From Nocardia panacis (lineage in GTDB: Bacteria > Actinomycetota > Actinomycetes > Mycobacteriales > Mycobacteriaceae): a stretch of 64,000 nt of DNA. Positions within the stretch are counted from its first letter, which is position 1; every line of letters begins with the position of its first letter. The notes under the pieces were generated by a model. That model made no database searches. It worked only from the letters and a program-made list of their open reading frames with translations, and was not told the DNA's origin. Positions 51,968-60,866 of this stretch are shown piece after piece. Position numbers and translations under genes: made by a program. Where the stretch lies: contig NZ_QZFU01000017.1 in the NCBI RefSeq assembly GCF_003598715.1, positions 85,421 through 149,420 of the forward strand. Direction: 5' to 3'.

Positions 51968-53481
51968 CGATCCAGCCAGGTCCGTTCCAGTTGCAGCCTG
52001 GCGAACCCGCCCAGGGTCGGCAGGTCGCGCACGCCGGAGTGGGCGATATCGATCCCATCGGCCATACCCCACACCAGATAGCCGCCGCGCTCGTATTGGA
52101 TGCGCTGCACTTCGTGCGAGGCGCGGGTCAGTTCCGCCTCGTCGCGGGCGGCGAAGGCTTTCGCGGTCGCGGCGTCGAATTCCGGATCCTTGAAGGCGGT
52201 TTCATTGCGATTCGAGGCGCCCGCCATGAGTTTGTCGGCGTAGAACAGGGTGGAATCGTTGGTGCCCCAGGAGACCGTGTAGAGCGGGGCCTTCAACCAG
52301 GTTTGGTCGTAGAAGAGGTTCGACTCCTGCGTCACCACGTCCAGGCGCAGGCCGATCTCGGCCAGCTGTGTTGCCAGCACCTTGGCCGATTCCACCTCGC
52401 CGGGCGCTTCGGCCTTGGTGAGCAACTGATACGAGCGCCCGGTATCGAAACCCGCCTCGCGCAGTAGGGCTTTCGCGCGGTCAATATCGCGGGCGCGTTG
52501 CGGGATGGTCTTGTCGTAGAGCGGGTCGGCGGTGCCGAGGATATCGTTGGCGATCTTGCCGTAGCCCGAATGCACCTGGGTGACAAGCGCGGCGCGGTCC
52601 ACGCCGAGCCGTACCGCGGCGCGCGTGCGCGCATCGGCGAAGGGGCCGTCGGCGCAGCGCATGGCCAGTCCGAGCATGGTGTCATCGGTGCGGCGCACGA
52701 CCTGGAGATCGCCCCGTCCGACGGCGGTGCGTCCGGCGATGGCGCCGACATTGGACGCCAAGTCGATCTGACCGGCCAGCACCGCGTTGCCGAGCGCGGT
52801 GACGCTCTCGAACATGGTCACCTCGATGGCGTCCAGCAGCGGGGCCGGACCGTGCCAGCGATCGTTGCGCACCAGTCGCGCATTGCCGCCCGTGTACGAC
52901 TCGAGCCGGAACGGGCCGGTGCCCACGGCCTTGGTGAAATCGGCGGTGTCCTTCTTGACGGTGAAGGTCATCAACCGAAGCAGCAGCGGCAGTAGGTTGT
53001 TCGGCTCCGCGACGGTGAACACGACCCGATCGGGGCCGTCGGCGGTGATGGCCTCGGCCGCGACCGGCATCTTCGACGGGCCGCCGACGGCGCGCAGCCT
53101 GCGCATCGACCACACCACATCCTCGGCGGTGACCGGTGTGCCGTCGTGGAAGGTCGCGCCGGAAGCAAGGGTGAAGCTCCAGCGGCGGCGGTCCGGATCG
53201 GCCTCCCACCGGGTGGCCAGGCGCGGGGCGACATTCGGGTTGGCGCCGGGCACGGTGAGCGGGTCGTAGATCAGCGAGGTGATGAGGAAGTCGCTGTCAT
53301 TGACCATATTCGCGTGCGGATCGCGTTCGATCTTGGCCGAGGCGCCGAGCGCGCCGACCCGCAGTGTGCCGCCGCGGCGGGCGGATCCGCCCGATTCGGG
53401 GCCGTTCGAGCAGGCGGCGAGCAGCGCGACCGCCCCGATCCCCAGGCCCGATCGGAACAGTTGCCGTCTATTGACTCCCAT
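51964..53481 (-). CDS. Family 5 substrate-binding lipoprotein of a peptide/opine/nickel-type importer
   Basis: 505 aa. A twin-Arg signal (NRRQLFRSG) and a lipobox (ALLAACSNG) suggest Tat export and lipidation. The SBP_bac_5 fold reads LITSLIYDPLTVPGANPNVAPRLATRWEADPDRRRWSFTLASGATFHDGTPVTAEDVVWSMRR, with RDIDRAKALLREAGFDTG and later blocks. The family imports peptides, Ni chelates and opine metallophores (CntA). An IdeR-like box lies 60 bp upstream, pointing to an iron-related ligand. Confidence 0.9.
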   Translation of the reverse strand: MGVNRRQLFRSGLGIGAVALLAACSNGPESGGSARRGGTLRVGALGASAKIERDPHANMVNDSDFLITSLIYDPLTVPGANPNVAPRLATRWEADPDRRRWSFTLASGATFHDGTPVTAEDVVWSMRRLRAVGGPSKMPVAAEAITADGPDRVVFTVAEPNNLLPLLLRLMTFTVKKDTADFTKAVGTGPFRLESYTGGNARLVRNDRWHGPAPLLDAIEVTMFESVTALGNAVLAGQIDLASNVGAIAGRTAVGRGDLQVVRRTDDTMLGLAMRCADGPFADARTRAAVRLGVDRAALVTQVHSGYGKIANDILGTADPLYDKTIPQRARDIDRAKALLREAGFDTGRSYQLLTKAEAPGEVESAKVLATQLAEIGLRLDVVTQESNLFYDQTWLKAPLYTVSWGTNDSTLFYADKLMAGASNRNETAFKDPEFDAATAKAFAARDEAELTRASHEVQRIQYERGGYLVWGMADGIDIAHSGVRDLPTLGGFARLQLERTWLDR

Positions 53482-53541
53482 GTGTACTGCCCACTTCCCT
53501 TGCGGTCGCCGGCGGGAGCGACCGCGATCCCGCCTTCAGGT

Positions 53542-53560
53542 TCAGGAAAGGCTAGCCTAA
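53542..53560. promoter_or_regulatory. IdeR/DtxR-type iron box upstream of the importer operon
   Basis: TCAGGAAAGGCTAGCCTAA matches the 19-bp IdeR consensus TWAGGTWAGSCTWACCTWA at 16 of 19 positions by hand count. It is centred 70 bp before the binding-protein start, within the divergent promoter region. Confidence 0.75.
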
Positions 53561-53649
53561 TGAGGATCATTTTCTCCACGGCCCCGCGCCGGCACTGCGC
53601 CGCCACTCGCGTGCAACCCATATGGTTCGGCTATTTTTCCGCGACTCGT

Positions 53650-53668
53650 TTAGGTAAGCCTTGCTTAA
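53650..53668. promoter_or_regulatory. IdeR/DtxR-type iron box upstream of the biosynthetic operon
   Basis: TTAGGTAAGCCTTGCTTAA matches the IdeR consensus at 17 of 19 positions. It lies 77 bp before the hydroxylase start. With the box at 53542 it makes a symmetric, iron-repressed divergent promoter. Confidence 0.85.
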
Positions 53669-53744
53669 CGACGCGGGACGCGCTAGCTTCGCACATCGAA
53701 TCGCTCCCTCGCTTTCGACCTCCGCCAAGAAGGGATCCCCCTCG

Positions 53745-54878
53745 GTGAAAAGCGTTCTCCCCGAACGTAAGACGCTTCACCCCTCGAATATCGAACAGCG
53801 CGGGCTGCCCGCCGACGCGGCCGCCGAGGTGCGCGCCGCCGCGCGCGAGATCCGCGCCCGCCTCGGCCGCAGCGCTACGGTGGCGGCACGCACGCTGGAC
53901 GATCCCGCGATCATCGACGAAATAGATTCGCGCGCAAAAGAATTGCCCGAATCCGTGCGAGAAACCCTGCGCCCGCCCGAAACCGCCGCGGGCGCGACCG
54001 TCGTGCGCGGCCTGCCGCTCACCGATGCCGAACTCGGCCCCACCCCGCCGGATTGGCGCACCGCCGCCGCCTGGAGCGCGGATCCCGACCGAGCCGCCGC
54101 GTCGCTGGAACTGGACCTGTGCCTGCTGCTGCTGGCCAGGTCGACGGGCGAACCCTTCGGCTGGCACGGCCAGCAGGACGGACGCCTGGTCAACAACATC
54201 GTGCCCGCGTCCGGCCACGAGCACGAACAGTCCGGCGCGAGCAGCGAAACCCTGCTCAGCCCGCACACCGAGGATGCCTTCCACCCCGGCCGCGCACACC
54301 TGCTCATGCTCTGCTGCCTGCGCAATCCGGATCGGGTCGGCACCACCGTGTCCTCGGTGCGCCGGGTGCGGCTCACGCAGGCGCAGACCGCGCTGCTGAG
54401 CGCGCCGACGCTGCCCATCCTGCCCGATGTCTCCTACGGCTCCGGCCACGAAACCTATTCCGCACCAATGGTTCCCACCATCTGGTTCAATCCGGACGGC
54501 GAGCCCACCCTGCGCTACGACCCGGCCTACACCCCGCTCGACGCCGCCGATCCCGAATTCCGCTCCGCCTACGCGCGGCTGACCGGGGAACTCGAACGCG
54601 TCTGCGCGCGAGCCGCATTGGCTCCCGGCGAGCTGCTGCTGGTGGACAACGACGTGGCCGTGCACGGTCGGGTGCCCTTCACCGCGCGCTACGACGGCAC
54701 CGATCGCTGGCTCAAACGGGTGAATATTCGTCTACCACAACGGTATCGGCGTGCGGAAGAGGCCGAGGAGAATGGTTTCGGTCAGACGATCGTATTACCG
54801 TTCCGGACAGGCGCGCCCACCGGACACAGCAGTGAGCGAGATGCAGCACATGATCGAGGACCCGTTGAACATCCGTGA
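53745..54878 (+). CDS. Fe(II)/2-oxoglutarate amino-acid hydroxylase (clavaminate synthase/VioC-like)
   Basis: 377 aa from GTG 53745 with GAAGGGA 9 nt upstream; earlier in-frame codons lie inside the IdeR box. The facial triad is H174-T-E176 in LSPHTEDAFHPGRAHLLMLCCLRNPD and H307 in VDNDVAVHGR. The probable 2-oxoglutarate Arg is R321 in DRWLKRVNIRLP. The HTEDAFHP context is that of VioC, MppO and related enzymes that hydroxylate free basic amino acids at C3. It probably hydroxylates a building block of the cluster's product. Confidence 0.88.
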   Translation: MKSVLPERKTLHPSNIEQRGLPADAAAEVRAAAREIRARLGRSATVAARTLDDPAIIDEIDSRAKELPESVRETLRPPETAAGATVVRGLPLTDAELGPTPPDWRTAAAWSADPDRAAASLELDLCLLLLARSTGEPFGWHGQQDGRLVNNIVPASGHEHEQSGASSETLLSPHTEDAFHPGRAHLLMLCCLRNPDRVGTTVSSVRRVRLTQAQTALLSAPTLPILPDVSYGSGHETYSAPMVPTIWFNPDGEPTLRYDPAYTPLDAADPEFRSAYARLTGELERVCARAALAPGELLLVDNDVAVHGRVPFTARYDGTDRWLKRVNIRLPQRYRRAEEAEENGFGQTIVLPFRTGAPTGHSSERDAAHDRGPVEHP

Positions 54879-55860
54879 CCGCAGCCTGCCGCTGCGGGTG
54901 CTGAGCCGCAGCGATCTGGCGGCCGTCCCCATCTCGCCCGGCGAGGTGGTGCACGCCGTCGAACAGGCGTACCTGGCCCTGGCCGCCGGGGATTCGGATA
55001 ATCCGCGCAAGCTCAGCGTCGCCAATCCGGATGGCTGGTCGGTGGCCTACGCCATGCTCGGCCGCGACGGACGCCGCCGGGTAGTGGCCATGAAGACCTC
55101 GTACAAATTCGATCCGGGCCACGATCGCAGCACCAAGCGCTACTACACCACCATCACCCTCTACGACGACACCACCGGCGCGCCGATCGCCATGATGGAC
55201 TGCGCCAGGGTCGGCGCGCTGCGCACGCCCGCGGTCTCGGCGCTGCTGGTGCGCGAGACGGTGCGGCGGGGCGCGCAGAGCGTGCTGCTCATCGGCACCG
55301 GGACACAGGGACGCAACGCGCTGCCGCATCTGCTCGCCGCGAATCCGCAGTTGCGCAAGCTGATGCTGTACGGGACGCATCCGGAGGGGTTGGCCGCCGT
55401 GCGCGCGCACCTCGCCGAGGCAAGTCCGCACGCCGTGTTGGAGACCGTCGAGGACCCGTACGCCGCGGCGGCCTGCGCCGACGTGGTGCTGGCCACCGCC
55501 GGTCCCGGCACCGAGGTAGCGCTCGAATCCACCCATCTGGCACCGGGTTCGGTGGCCGTGCTGGTCGGCTACGGCCTCGCGCCGTCGACGCTGACCGACG
55601 CGGACCGGGTCATCGCCACCAGCGCCGAGCAGATGACGCTGACCGGAACAGATATGGCCGGTCCCGACGGTCGCCTGCGCCGGGTCGACGCGGAACTGCC
55701 GCAGATCCTGAGCAGACGCGCCCCCGCCCGCCAATCCGACGAGGAGAAGATCTTCGTCTACAACAGCGGACTGGTGCTCACCGATATCGCCGTCGCGCAC
55801 GCCTTGGCCGAGCGGGCCATTGCCGAGGGGCGCGGCACGGAGGTGCCTTTATGGGACTGA
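54832..55860 (+). CDS. SbnB-like dehydrogenase of the ornithine cyclodeaminase/mu-crystallin family
   Basis: 342 aa. VVAMKTSYKFDPG, MMDCARVGALRTPAVSALLVRE, and the Rossmann motif SVLLIGTGTQGRNALPHLL are typical of the family. In staphyloferrin B synthesis SbnB oxidatively cleaves the SbnA product to L-2,3-diaminopropionate plus 2-oxoglutarate. The SbnA-like gene two genes downstream supports that role over ornithine cyclisation. It starts 47 nt inside the hydroxylase gene (GTG 54832; ATG 54841 possible). Its stop lies in repeat unit 1 of a 26-bp array. Confidence 0.85.
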   Translation: MSEMQHMIEDPLNIRDRSLPLRVLSRSDLAAVPISPGEVVHAVEQAYLALAAGDSDNPRKLSVANPDGWSVAYAMLGRDGRRRVVAMKTSYKFDPGHDRSTKRYYTTITLYDDTTGAPIAMMDCARVGALRTPAVSALLVRETVRRGAQSVLLIGTGTQGRNALPHLLAANPQLRKLMLYGTHPEGLAAVRAHLAEASPHAVLETVEDPYAAAACADVVLATAGPGTEVALESTHLAPGSVAVLVGYGLAPSTLTDADRVIATSAEQMTLTGTDMAGPDGRLRRVDAELPQILSRRAPARQSDEEKIFVYNSGLVLTDIAVAHALAERAIAEGRGTEVPLWD

Positions 55861-55966
55861 GCACGGAGACGCCCTTATGGGACTGAGCACGGAGACGCCG
55901 CTGTGGGACTGAGCACGGAGACGCCCCTATGGGACTGAGCACGGAGGTTCCCCTGTGGGACTAGAG
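55837..55966 (+). repeat. Five 26-bp tandem repeats encoding a chain of overlapping 11-codon mini-ORFs
   Basis: The units start at 55837, 55863, 55889, 55915 and 55941. Each holds CGGAG, then 8-10 nt later ATG or GTG, then a stop 7 nt beyond. Starts are at 55851, 55877, 55903, 55929 and 55955, exactly 26 apart. The first TGA (55858-55860) ends the SbnB-like gene. Each start opens a 12-codon frame encoding MGLSTETPLWD (last copy MGLSTEVPLWD) that stops 7 nt past the next start. The fifth start (55955, GTG) is the decarboxylase. Confidence 0.95.
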
Positions 55967-57349
55967 AACAGTGCCGCCGGACGCAATGGCGCGCGTCATC
56001 CCGGCGGCGGAGACGGCATCGCCGAACTCGATCCGATCGCGGCCGCGCCCATGCCCGCACACCTGGATGATTGGGAGGCACAGGCTTTCGCCGATCCCGA
56101 CCTGTTCGAGGCGCTCGCCGAATCCGTCGGCGGCCCGTTCCACCTGCTCTATCCCCCGCGGATGGCACGCAATATCCGGGAATTCCAGGCGGTTTTCGAG
56201 CGGGCGGGCGTGGAGGGCGTCGTCTACTACGGCAAAAAGGCCAACAAATCCGCCGCATTCGCCCGAACCTGCGCGGAAAACGGTGCGGGCATTGATGTCG
56301 CCAGCGTCGGCGAACTGACGGCCGCGCTGGCCAACGGTATTCGCGGCGATGAACTCATGGTCACCGGTCCGGCCAAATCCGATGACCTGCTGTGGCTGGC
56401 CACCAGACACGGTGCACTGCTGGCCGTCGACGATCACCACGAGTTGCAACGGCTTGCCGCACTGGGTAGTTCGGCCGTGCCCGCCAGGGTGCTGCTGCGG
56501 GTGCGGCCGCCTGCGTCGTCCAGCCGTTTCGGTATGTCCGACGACGAGATCGCCCATGCGTTGACGCTGCTCACCGACTCCCGGACACTGCGCATGGAGG
56601 GCTTCAGCTTCCATCTGTCCGGTTACGACGCGGCGGCGCGCGCGAGGCTGGCAGCCGACCTGCTGGACCGCTGCCTGCTGGCCCAGTCCATGGAGTTGCC
56701 CGCCGCCACGATCTCCATCGGCGGGGGGTTCGGCGTCGACTATGTGCCCGAATCGGCGTGGCGACGTTTCACCGAAGGCGCGGATCGAAGCCGGTTCCAC
56801 GCGGGCAAGAGCTTCGATTCCTACTATCCCTACCACTTTCCCGAACCCGGTCCGGCCATGCTCGCCGCCATCCTCGACACCCACGACGTGGCCGAACGCC
56901 TGCGCGACAACACCATTCGCCTGGCCATCGAACCCGGCCGCGCACTGCTCGCCCACGCGGGCTGCACCGTTTTCCGGGTGCAGGGCAGCAAGATCCGCCA
57001 CGCGCACGGTCATCCGTATCGACTGCTCACCGTCGACGGCACCAGCCTGAGCCTGTCCGAACAGTGGTTCGGCAGCGAATACCTGCCCGATCCGCTGCTG
57101 TGGCCGCAGCGGCCCGGCACCCCGACACCGACCAGTGTCGGGGCGGCCACCTGCCTCGACTCCGACATGCTCAGTTGGCGGCGCATCCCGCTCCCCCGCG
57201 CGGCCCTGGTCGGCGATCTGCTGATCTACCCCAATACCGCTGGCTACCAAATGGATTCCAACGAGTCCGCCTTCCACGACCTGCCGATCCCGCCGAAGGT
57301 GCTGCTGCGCCGCGCGGGCGACCGGTTCCGCTGGACGCTCGACAAATAG
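55955..57349 (+). CDS. PLP fold-III amino acid decarboxylase (LysA/ornithine decarboxylase/SbnH-like)
   Basis: 464 aa. The PLP Lys is K95 in VVYYGKKANKSAAFART. Phosphate-binding GGGFGVDY and IEPGRALLAHAGCTVF are present. The CxxD motif of the dimer interface is CLDSDML, and the catalytic-site Tyr is in NTAGYQMDSNESAFHDLP. SbnH decarboxylates a diaminopropionate-citrate intermediate; other members make polyamines. Here the likely substrate is diaminopropionate, a basic amino acid or a conjugate. The start is the fifth of the repeat-array starts, so its translation is probably fed by reinitiation. Confidence 0.87.
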   Translation: MGLENSAAGRNGARHPGGGDGIAELDPIAAAPMPAHLDDWEAQAFADPDLFEALAESVGGPFHLLYPPRMARNIREFQAVFERAGVEGVVYYGKKANKSAAFARTCAENGAGIDVASVGELTAALANGIRGDELMVTGPAKSDDLLWLATRHGALLAVDDHHELQRLAALGSSAVPARVLLRVRPPASSSRFGMSDDEIAHALTLLTDSRTLRMEGFSFHLSGYDAAARARLAADLLDRCLLAQSMELPAATISIGGGFGVDYVPESAWRRFTEGADRSRFHAGKSFDSYYPYHFPEPGPAMLAAILDTHDVAERLRDNTIRLAIEPGRALLAHAGCTVFRVQGSKIRHAHGHPYRLLTVDGTSLSLSEQWFGSEYLPDPLLWPQRPGTPTPTSVGAATCLDSDMLSWRRIPLPRAALVGDLLIYPNTAGYQMDSNESAFHDLPIPPKVLLRRAGDRFRWTLDK

Positions 57350-57398
57350 TCCCGAGCAATACCCCAAGCCGCGTATCCCGAAAGAGGAGGACATTTCC

Positions 57399-58430
57399 AT
57401 GCCGCTCGTCACGCGCGTGACGGATCTGATCGGCCGCACACCACTGTTCGAACTGGCGACCACCACCGGTGGCACCCGCCTGCTGTTGAAACTCGAACAG
57501 TTCAATCCGACGGGCGCGGCTAAGATCCGCATGGCCCGCGCCATGGTGGACGAGGCCGAGCGGAATGGTTTGCTGGGCGATGGCGGGCATATTATCGAGT
57601 CCACGTCCGGCAATACCGGACTCGGACTGGCGGTGGTCGCGGCCGAACGCGGATACCGCTTCACCGCCGTGGTCGACCACCACGCGAGTAAGGACAAACT
57701 GCGCGCGATGCGAGCGATGGGTGCGGAACTGGTGTATGTCGCCGACGACGGCGACGACACCTTGGCCACCTCCGCCCGCGAGGATCTGGCCGCAGCCATG
57801 GCCGCCGAACTGCCCGGCGCGCATTTCACCGAACAGCACAACAACCCGGCCAACGCGCTGGGCTACTACGCTGTCGCCGAGGAATTGCTCGCCGACGTGG
57901 CGCGGGTGGACATCCTGCTCTCGGCAGTCGGCACCGGCGGATCGCTGTTCGGCACCGCGACCCGGCTGCGCGAACTCGGTGGCACGCCACGGGTGGTCGG
58001 GGTGGAACCGGTCGGCTCGATCGCTTTCGGCGGTCCCGGCGGCCCGTACTGGCAGTCCGGCACCGGCACCCCGCCCGGCGCGACCATCGGCACCGCCGTC
58101 GACTACGCGCTGCTGGACGAGGGTCTGAAGGTGTCCGATCGGGCCGCCTTCGCCACCGCCCGCGCGGTAGCCGCCGAGATCGGGCTGCTGATCGGCGGCT
58201 CCGCGGGCGGGTCGGTGTTTGCCGCGCTGACCAGGATGGAACAGTTCCCGCCCGGCTCGACCGTGGTCACCCTGGTGTGCGACGGCGGGGAGAAGTACAT
58301 GGACACCGTCTTCGACGACGACTGGATGCGGGAACGCGACCTACTCGACGCCGAGACCGAACGAGAGGTGCGCGAGTTGCTCGACCGCCACGCCCCCGCA
58401 GGACGCAGGCCACTGGTGCGGGCGCGGTGA
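57399..58430 (+). CDS. SbnA-like PLP enzyme (cysteine synthase fold) for diaminopropionate synthesis
   Basis: 343 aa. The PLP Lys is K42 in FNPTGAAKIRMARAM. The phosphate and substrate loops are ESTSGNTGLGLA and SAVGTGGSLFGTATRLRE, and the closing motif is LLIGGSAGGSVFAAL. Against Cbs in this window (GGSAKDRI) the altered lysine loop GAAKIRM, with an Arg two residues after the Lys, fits SbnA, which condenses O-phosphoserine and glutamate. AGAGGAGG lies about 8 nt before the ATG. Alternative: an ordinary cysteine synthase. Confidence 0.83.
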   Translation: MPLVTRVTDLIGRTPLFELATTTGGTRLLLKLEQFNPTGAAKIRMARAMVDEAERNGLLGDGGHIIESTSGNTGLGLAVVAAERGYRFTAVVDHHASKDKLRAMRAMGAELVYVADDGDDTLATSAREDLAAAMAAELPGAHFTEQHNNPANALGYYAVAEELLADVARVDILLSAVGTGGSLFGTATRLRELGGTPRVVGVEPVGSIAFGGPGGPYWQSGTGTPPGATIGTAVDYALLDEGLKVSDRAAFATARAVAAEIGLLIGGSAGGSVFAALTRMEQFPPGSTVVTLVCDGGEKYMDTVFDDDWMRERDLLDAETEREVRELLDRHAPAGRRPLVRAR

Positions 58431-59827
58431 TCGGGTCGGTCCTGCGCGGTGACGGGCGACGGCTGACCGGATTGGCCGCGCCGATCGCGCTCACCCAGCT
58501 GGCCCAGATCGCGGTGTCCACCACCAATATCGCGCTCATGGGCACGCTCGGGGTGCGTCAGGTCGCCGCGGGCGGCCTGGCCATTGTGCTGTTCAACCAG
58601 ATTCGCACCATGTGCGTCGGACTGATCACCGCCACCGGCAATCAGGTGGCGACAGCGGTGAGTTCGGCGGACAAGCGCGGGGATTCGGCCGATCCGGAGA
58701 TCCGCGCGATCGTGCGATCGAGTTTCTTCATCGCCACCGTCGCCGGATTGCTCGGCGGCGCGATACTCATCGGACTCGGCTGGGGTCTGCGCTGGTTCGG
58801 CCAGGACGCCGGGGTGCTCGCCGACGCCCGCCCGCTCATGGTGGCGCTGGCGCCCGGTCTGCTGCCGTGCCTGTGGTTCCAGGTGCTGCGGCAGTACACC
58901 GTCGGTATGCAGCGCCCGCAGGCGCTGCTCATGGTGACCCTCGGCTCCATCGGCCTGAATGTGGTGCTGGCCCTTGCCTTCATGCGCGGCTGGGCCTTCC
59001 TGCCCGAACTCGGGCTCACCGGGATCGGCGTAGCCACCTCGCTGGTCTTCCTCGTCACTTTCCTCGCACTGCTGGCCATGGTGCTGCGCGATCCGAAAGT
59101 GGGTGCGACGCTGCCGCTTCGGCCCTGGCCGGTCCCGATGGGCACGGTGCGCGCCGAACTGCGCCTCGGCACCCCGATCGCGCTGACCTACGGGTCCGAG
59201 GCGGGGATGTTCTCGGTGCTGGCGCTGGCCATGGGTCATCTCGGCCCGGCGGCGCTGGCCGCGCACAATGTGGTCTACCAGGTCATCTACATCGTCTTCC
59301 AGGTCGCCATCGGACTCTCGCACGGGGCGTCGATCCTGGTCAGCCATGCCGCCGCCCGCGACGAATACGGGCGCGCCCGCACCCTGGCCTGGTTGGCGCT
59401 GCGGCACGCCGCCCTGATCGCCGCCGCGATGGGCCTGGTCTACGTCCTGGGACCGAACTGGGTGCTGCGCCCATTCCTGCACGCCACCGACGACGCCGCC
59501 GTGCAGGTCGCCCACACCCTGCTCCTCATCGGCATCGTCCTCCAATTCTTCGACGCCGCCCAAAATATCGGCGCCGGCCTCCTACGCGGCCTACGCGAAA
59601 CCTCAGCGGGCCTACGCCTGTCCCTGATCGGCTACTGGTGCGTCGGCCTCCCCACCGCCCTACTCCTCGCCTTCCCCCTCGACCTCGGCGCGGCAGGCGT
59701 CTGGTGGGGCCTGACCGCAGGCCTGGCCACCACCGCCCTCCTCATGCTCCGCCGCTACTTCACCCTCCTCACCTCCCGCGAACGCGCGATCCCCATGGTT
59801 GTCCCCGAAACCCAGCCCGCAGGCTAG
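58427..59827 (+). CDS. MATE-family efflux transporter
   Basis: 466 aa with twelve transmembrane segments in two homologous halves: LTGLAAPIALTQLAQIAVSTTNIALMGTLGVRQVAAGGLA and LRLGTPIALTYGSEAGMFSVLALAMGHLGPAALAAHNVVYQ. It couples Na+ or H+ entry to export of small, often cationic molecules. GTG at 58427 overlaps the SbnA-like stop (GTGA). As the last biosynthetic-operon gene it is the natural exporter of the product. Confidence 0.9.
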   Translation: MIGSVLRGDGRRLTGLAAPIALTQLAQIAVSTTNIALMGTLGVRQVAAGGLAIVLFNQIRTMCVGLITATGNQVATAVSSADKRGDSADPEIRAIVRSSFFIATVAGLLGGAILIGLGWGLRWFGQDAGVLADARPLMVALAPGLLPCLWFQVLRQYTVGMQRPQALLMVTLGSIGLNVVLALAFMRGWAFLPELGLTGIGVATSLVFLVTFLALLAMVLRDPKVGATLPLRPWPVPMGTVRAELRLGTPIALTYGSEAGMFSVLALAMGHLGPAALAAHNVVYQVIYIVFQVAIGLSHGASILVSHAAARDEYGRARTLAWLALRHAALIAAAMGLVYVLGPNWVLRPFLHATDDAAVQVAHTLLLIGIVLQFFDAAQNIGAGLLRGLRETSAGLRLSLIGYWCVGLPTALLLAFPLDLGAAGVWWGLTAGLATTALLMLRRYFTLLTSRERAIPMVVPETQPAG

Positions 59828-59889
59828 ATTCCACCTTCCCGCAAGGTGATCGTCATCGGGCGTCGATGGGAGCGTCTACTCGGGTTGGA

Positions 59890-59895
59890 TATTCT
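59890..59895 (+). promoter_or_regulatory. -10 box before the phosphodiesterase gene
   Basis: TATTCT lies 8 nt before GTG 59904, a leaderless-type geometry. It marks a separate transcription unit from the MATE operon. Confidence 0.45.
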
Positions 59896-59903
59896 GGCCG
59901 GAA

Positions 59904-60866
59904 GTGATGGCGATGGCGGGTTGGCCGCTGGGAGGGGCATTCGGTCCGGTGCAGGTCTCCAGAGTCGCGGAGTATCCGCGACCGGATCATGTTCTATTCC
60001 ATTTCAGTGATACGCATCTGATCGCGGGGGCCGGTGAACTTTACGGTGCGGTGGATGCTGATCGGCGGTTGCGGCAGTTGCTCGAGCAGGCTCGGGCGAG
60101 TGGGATTCGGCCCGCGGCGATAGTGATCACCGGGGATCTCGCCGATCGGGGTGAGGGCGCGGCCTACACCAAGTTGCGCGGGTTGATCGAGCCGGTGGCG
60201 GCGGATCTCGACGCGCCGGTCGTATGGGTGATGGGCAATCACGACGACCGGGCCGCGGTGCGGGATCTGATGTTGCGGGAGGCGCCGTCGACCGAGCCGG
60301 TGGACTACGTCCGGATGATCGATGGGTTGCGAATCGTCGCGCTCGACACCTCGGTGCCCGGCTACCACCACGGCGAACTCACCGACGCGCAACTGAACTG
60401 GCTGGGCGAGGTGCTGGCCGAACCGGCGCCGTTCGGCACCGTGCTGGCCATGCACCATCCGCCGGTGCCGTGCGTGCTCGATCCCGCGGTGGTGGTCGAA
60501 CTGCGCGAGCAGCGGCGCTTGGCCGAGGTGCTGGCGGGCAGCGATGTGCGGGTGATTCTGGCCGGGCACCTGCATTTCTCCACGTTCGCGACCTTCGCGG
60601 GCATACCGGTCTCGGTCGCCTCCGCCGCCTGCTACACCCAGGATCTGGCGGTGGCGCAGGGCGGCATGCGCGGACGCGATGGCGCGCAGGCATTCAACTA
60701 CGTGCACATGTACGCCGACACCGTGGTGCATTCGGTGGTCCCGATCGACAAGGGACCCACCGTCGGCAACCCGTCCACCCCCGAACAGGCTGCGCAACGC
60801 CTGGCGCGGGAAGGCATCATCATCGCGCCCGCGCCGAGGATCCCCGTGGTCATGCAGCCCCGGTAG
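59904..60866 (+). CDS. Class III cyclic-nucleotide phosphodiesterase-like metallophosphatase (Rv0805-like)
   Basis: 320 aa with all calcineurin-fold motifs: [46 protein letters not shown] and [16 protein letters not shown]. Spacing resembles the mycobacterial Rv0805 cAMP phosphodiesterase. Such enzymes use two metal ions and also hydrolyse 2',3'-cyclic or other phosphodiesters. GTG 59904, ATG 59907 and ATG 59913 are all possible starts. It overlaps the convergent Stealth gene by 17 nt. Confidence 0.87.
   Translation: MMAMAGWPLGGAFGPVQVSRVAEYPRPDHVLFHFSDTHLIAGAGELYGAVDADRRLRQLLEQARASGIRPAAIVITGDLADRGEGAAYTKLRGLIEPVAADLDAPVVWVMGNHDDRAAVRDLMLREAPSTEPVDYVRMIDGLRIVALDTSVPGYHHGELTDAQLNWLGEVLAEPAPFGTVLAMHHPPVPCVLDPAVVVELREQRRLAEVLAGSDVRVILAGHLHFSTFATFAGIPVSVASAACYTQDLAVAQGGMRGRDGAQAFNYVHMYADTVVHSVVPIDKGPTVGNPSTPEQAAQRLAREGIIIAPAPRIPVVMQPR

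Noticed and set aside
54832..55860. Ordinary ornithine cyclodeaminase
   Set aside because: Possible by family, but co-occurrence with an SbnA-like enzyme, a hydroxylase, iron boxes and exporter favours the SbnB role. Kept as an alternative.
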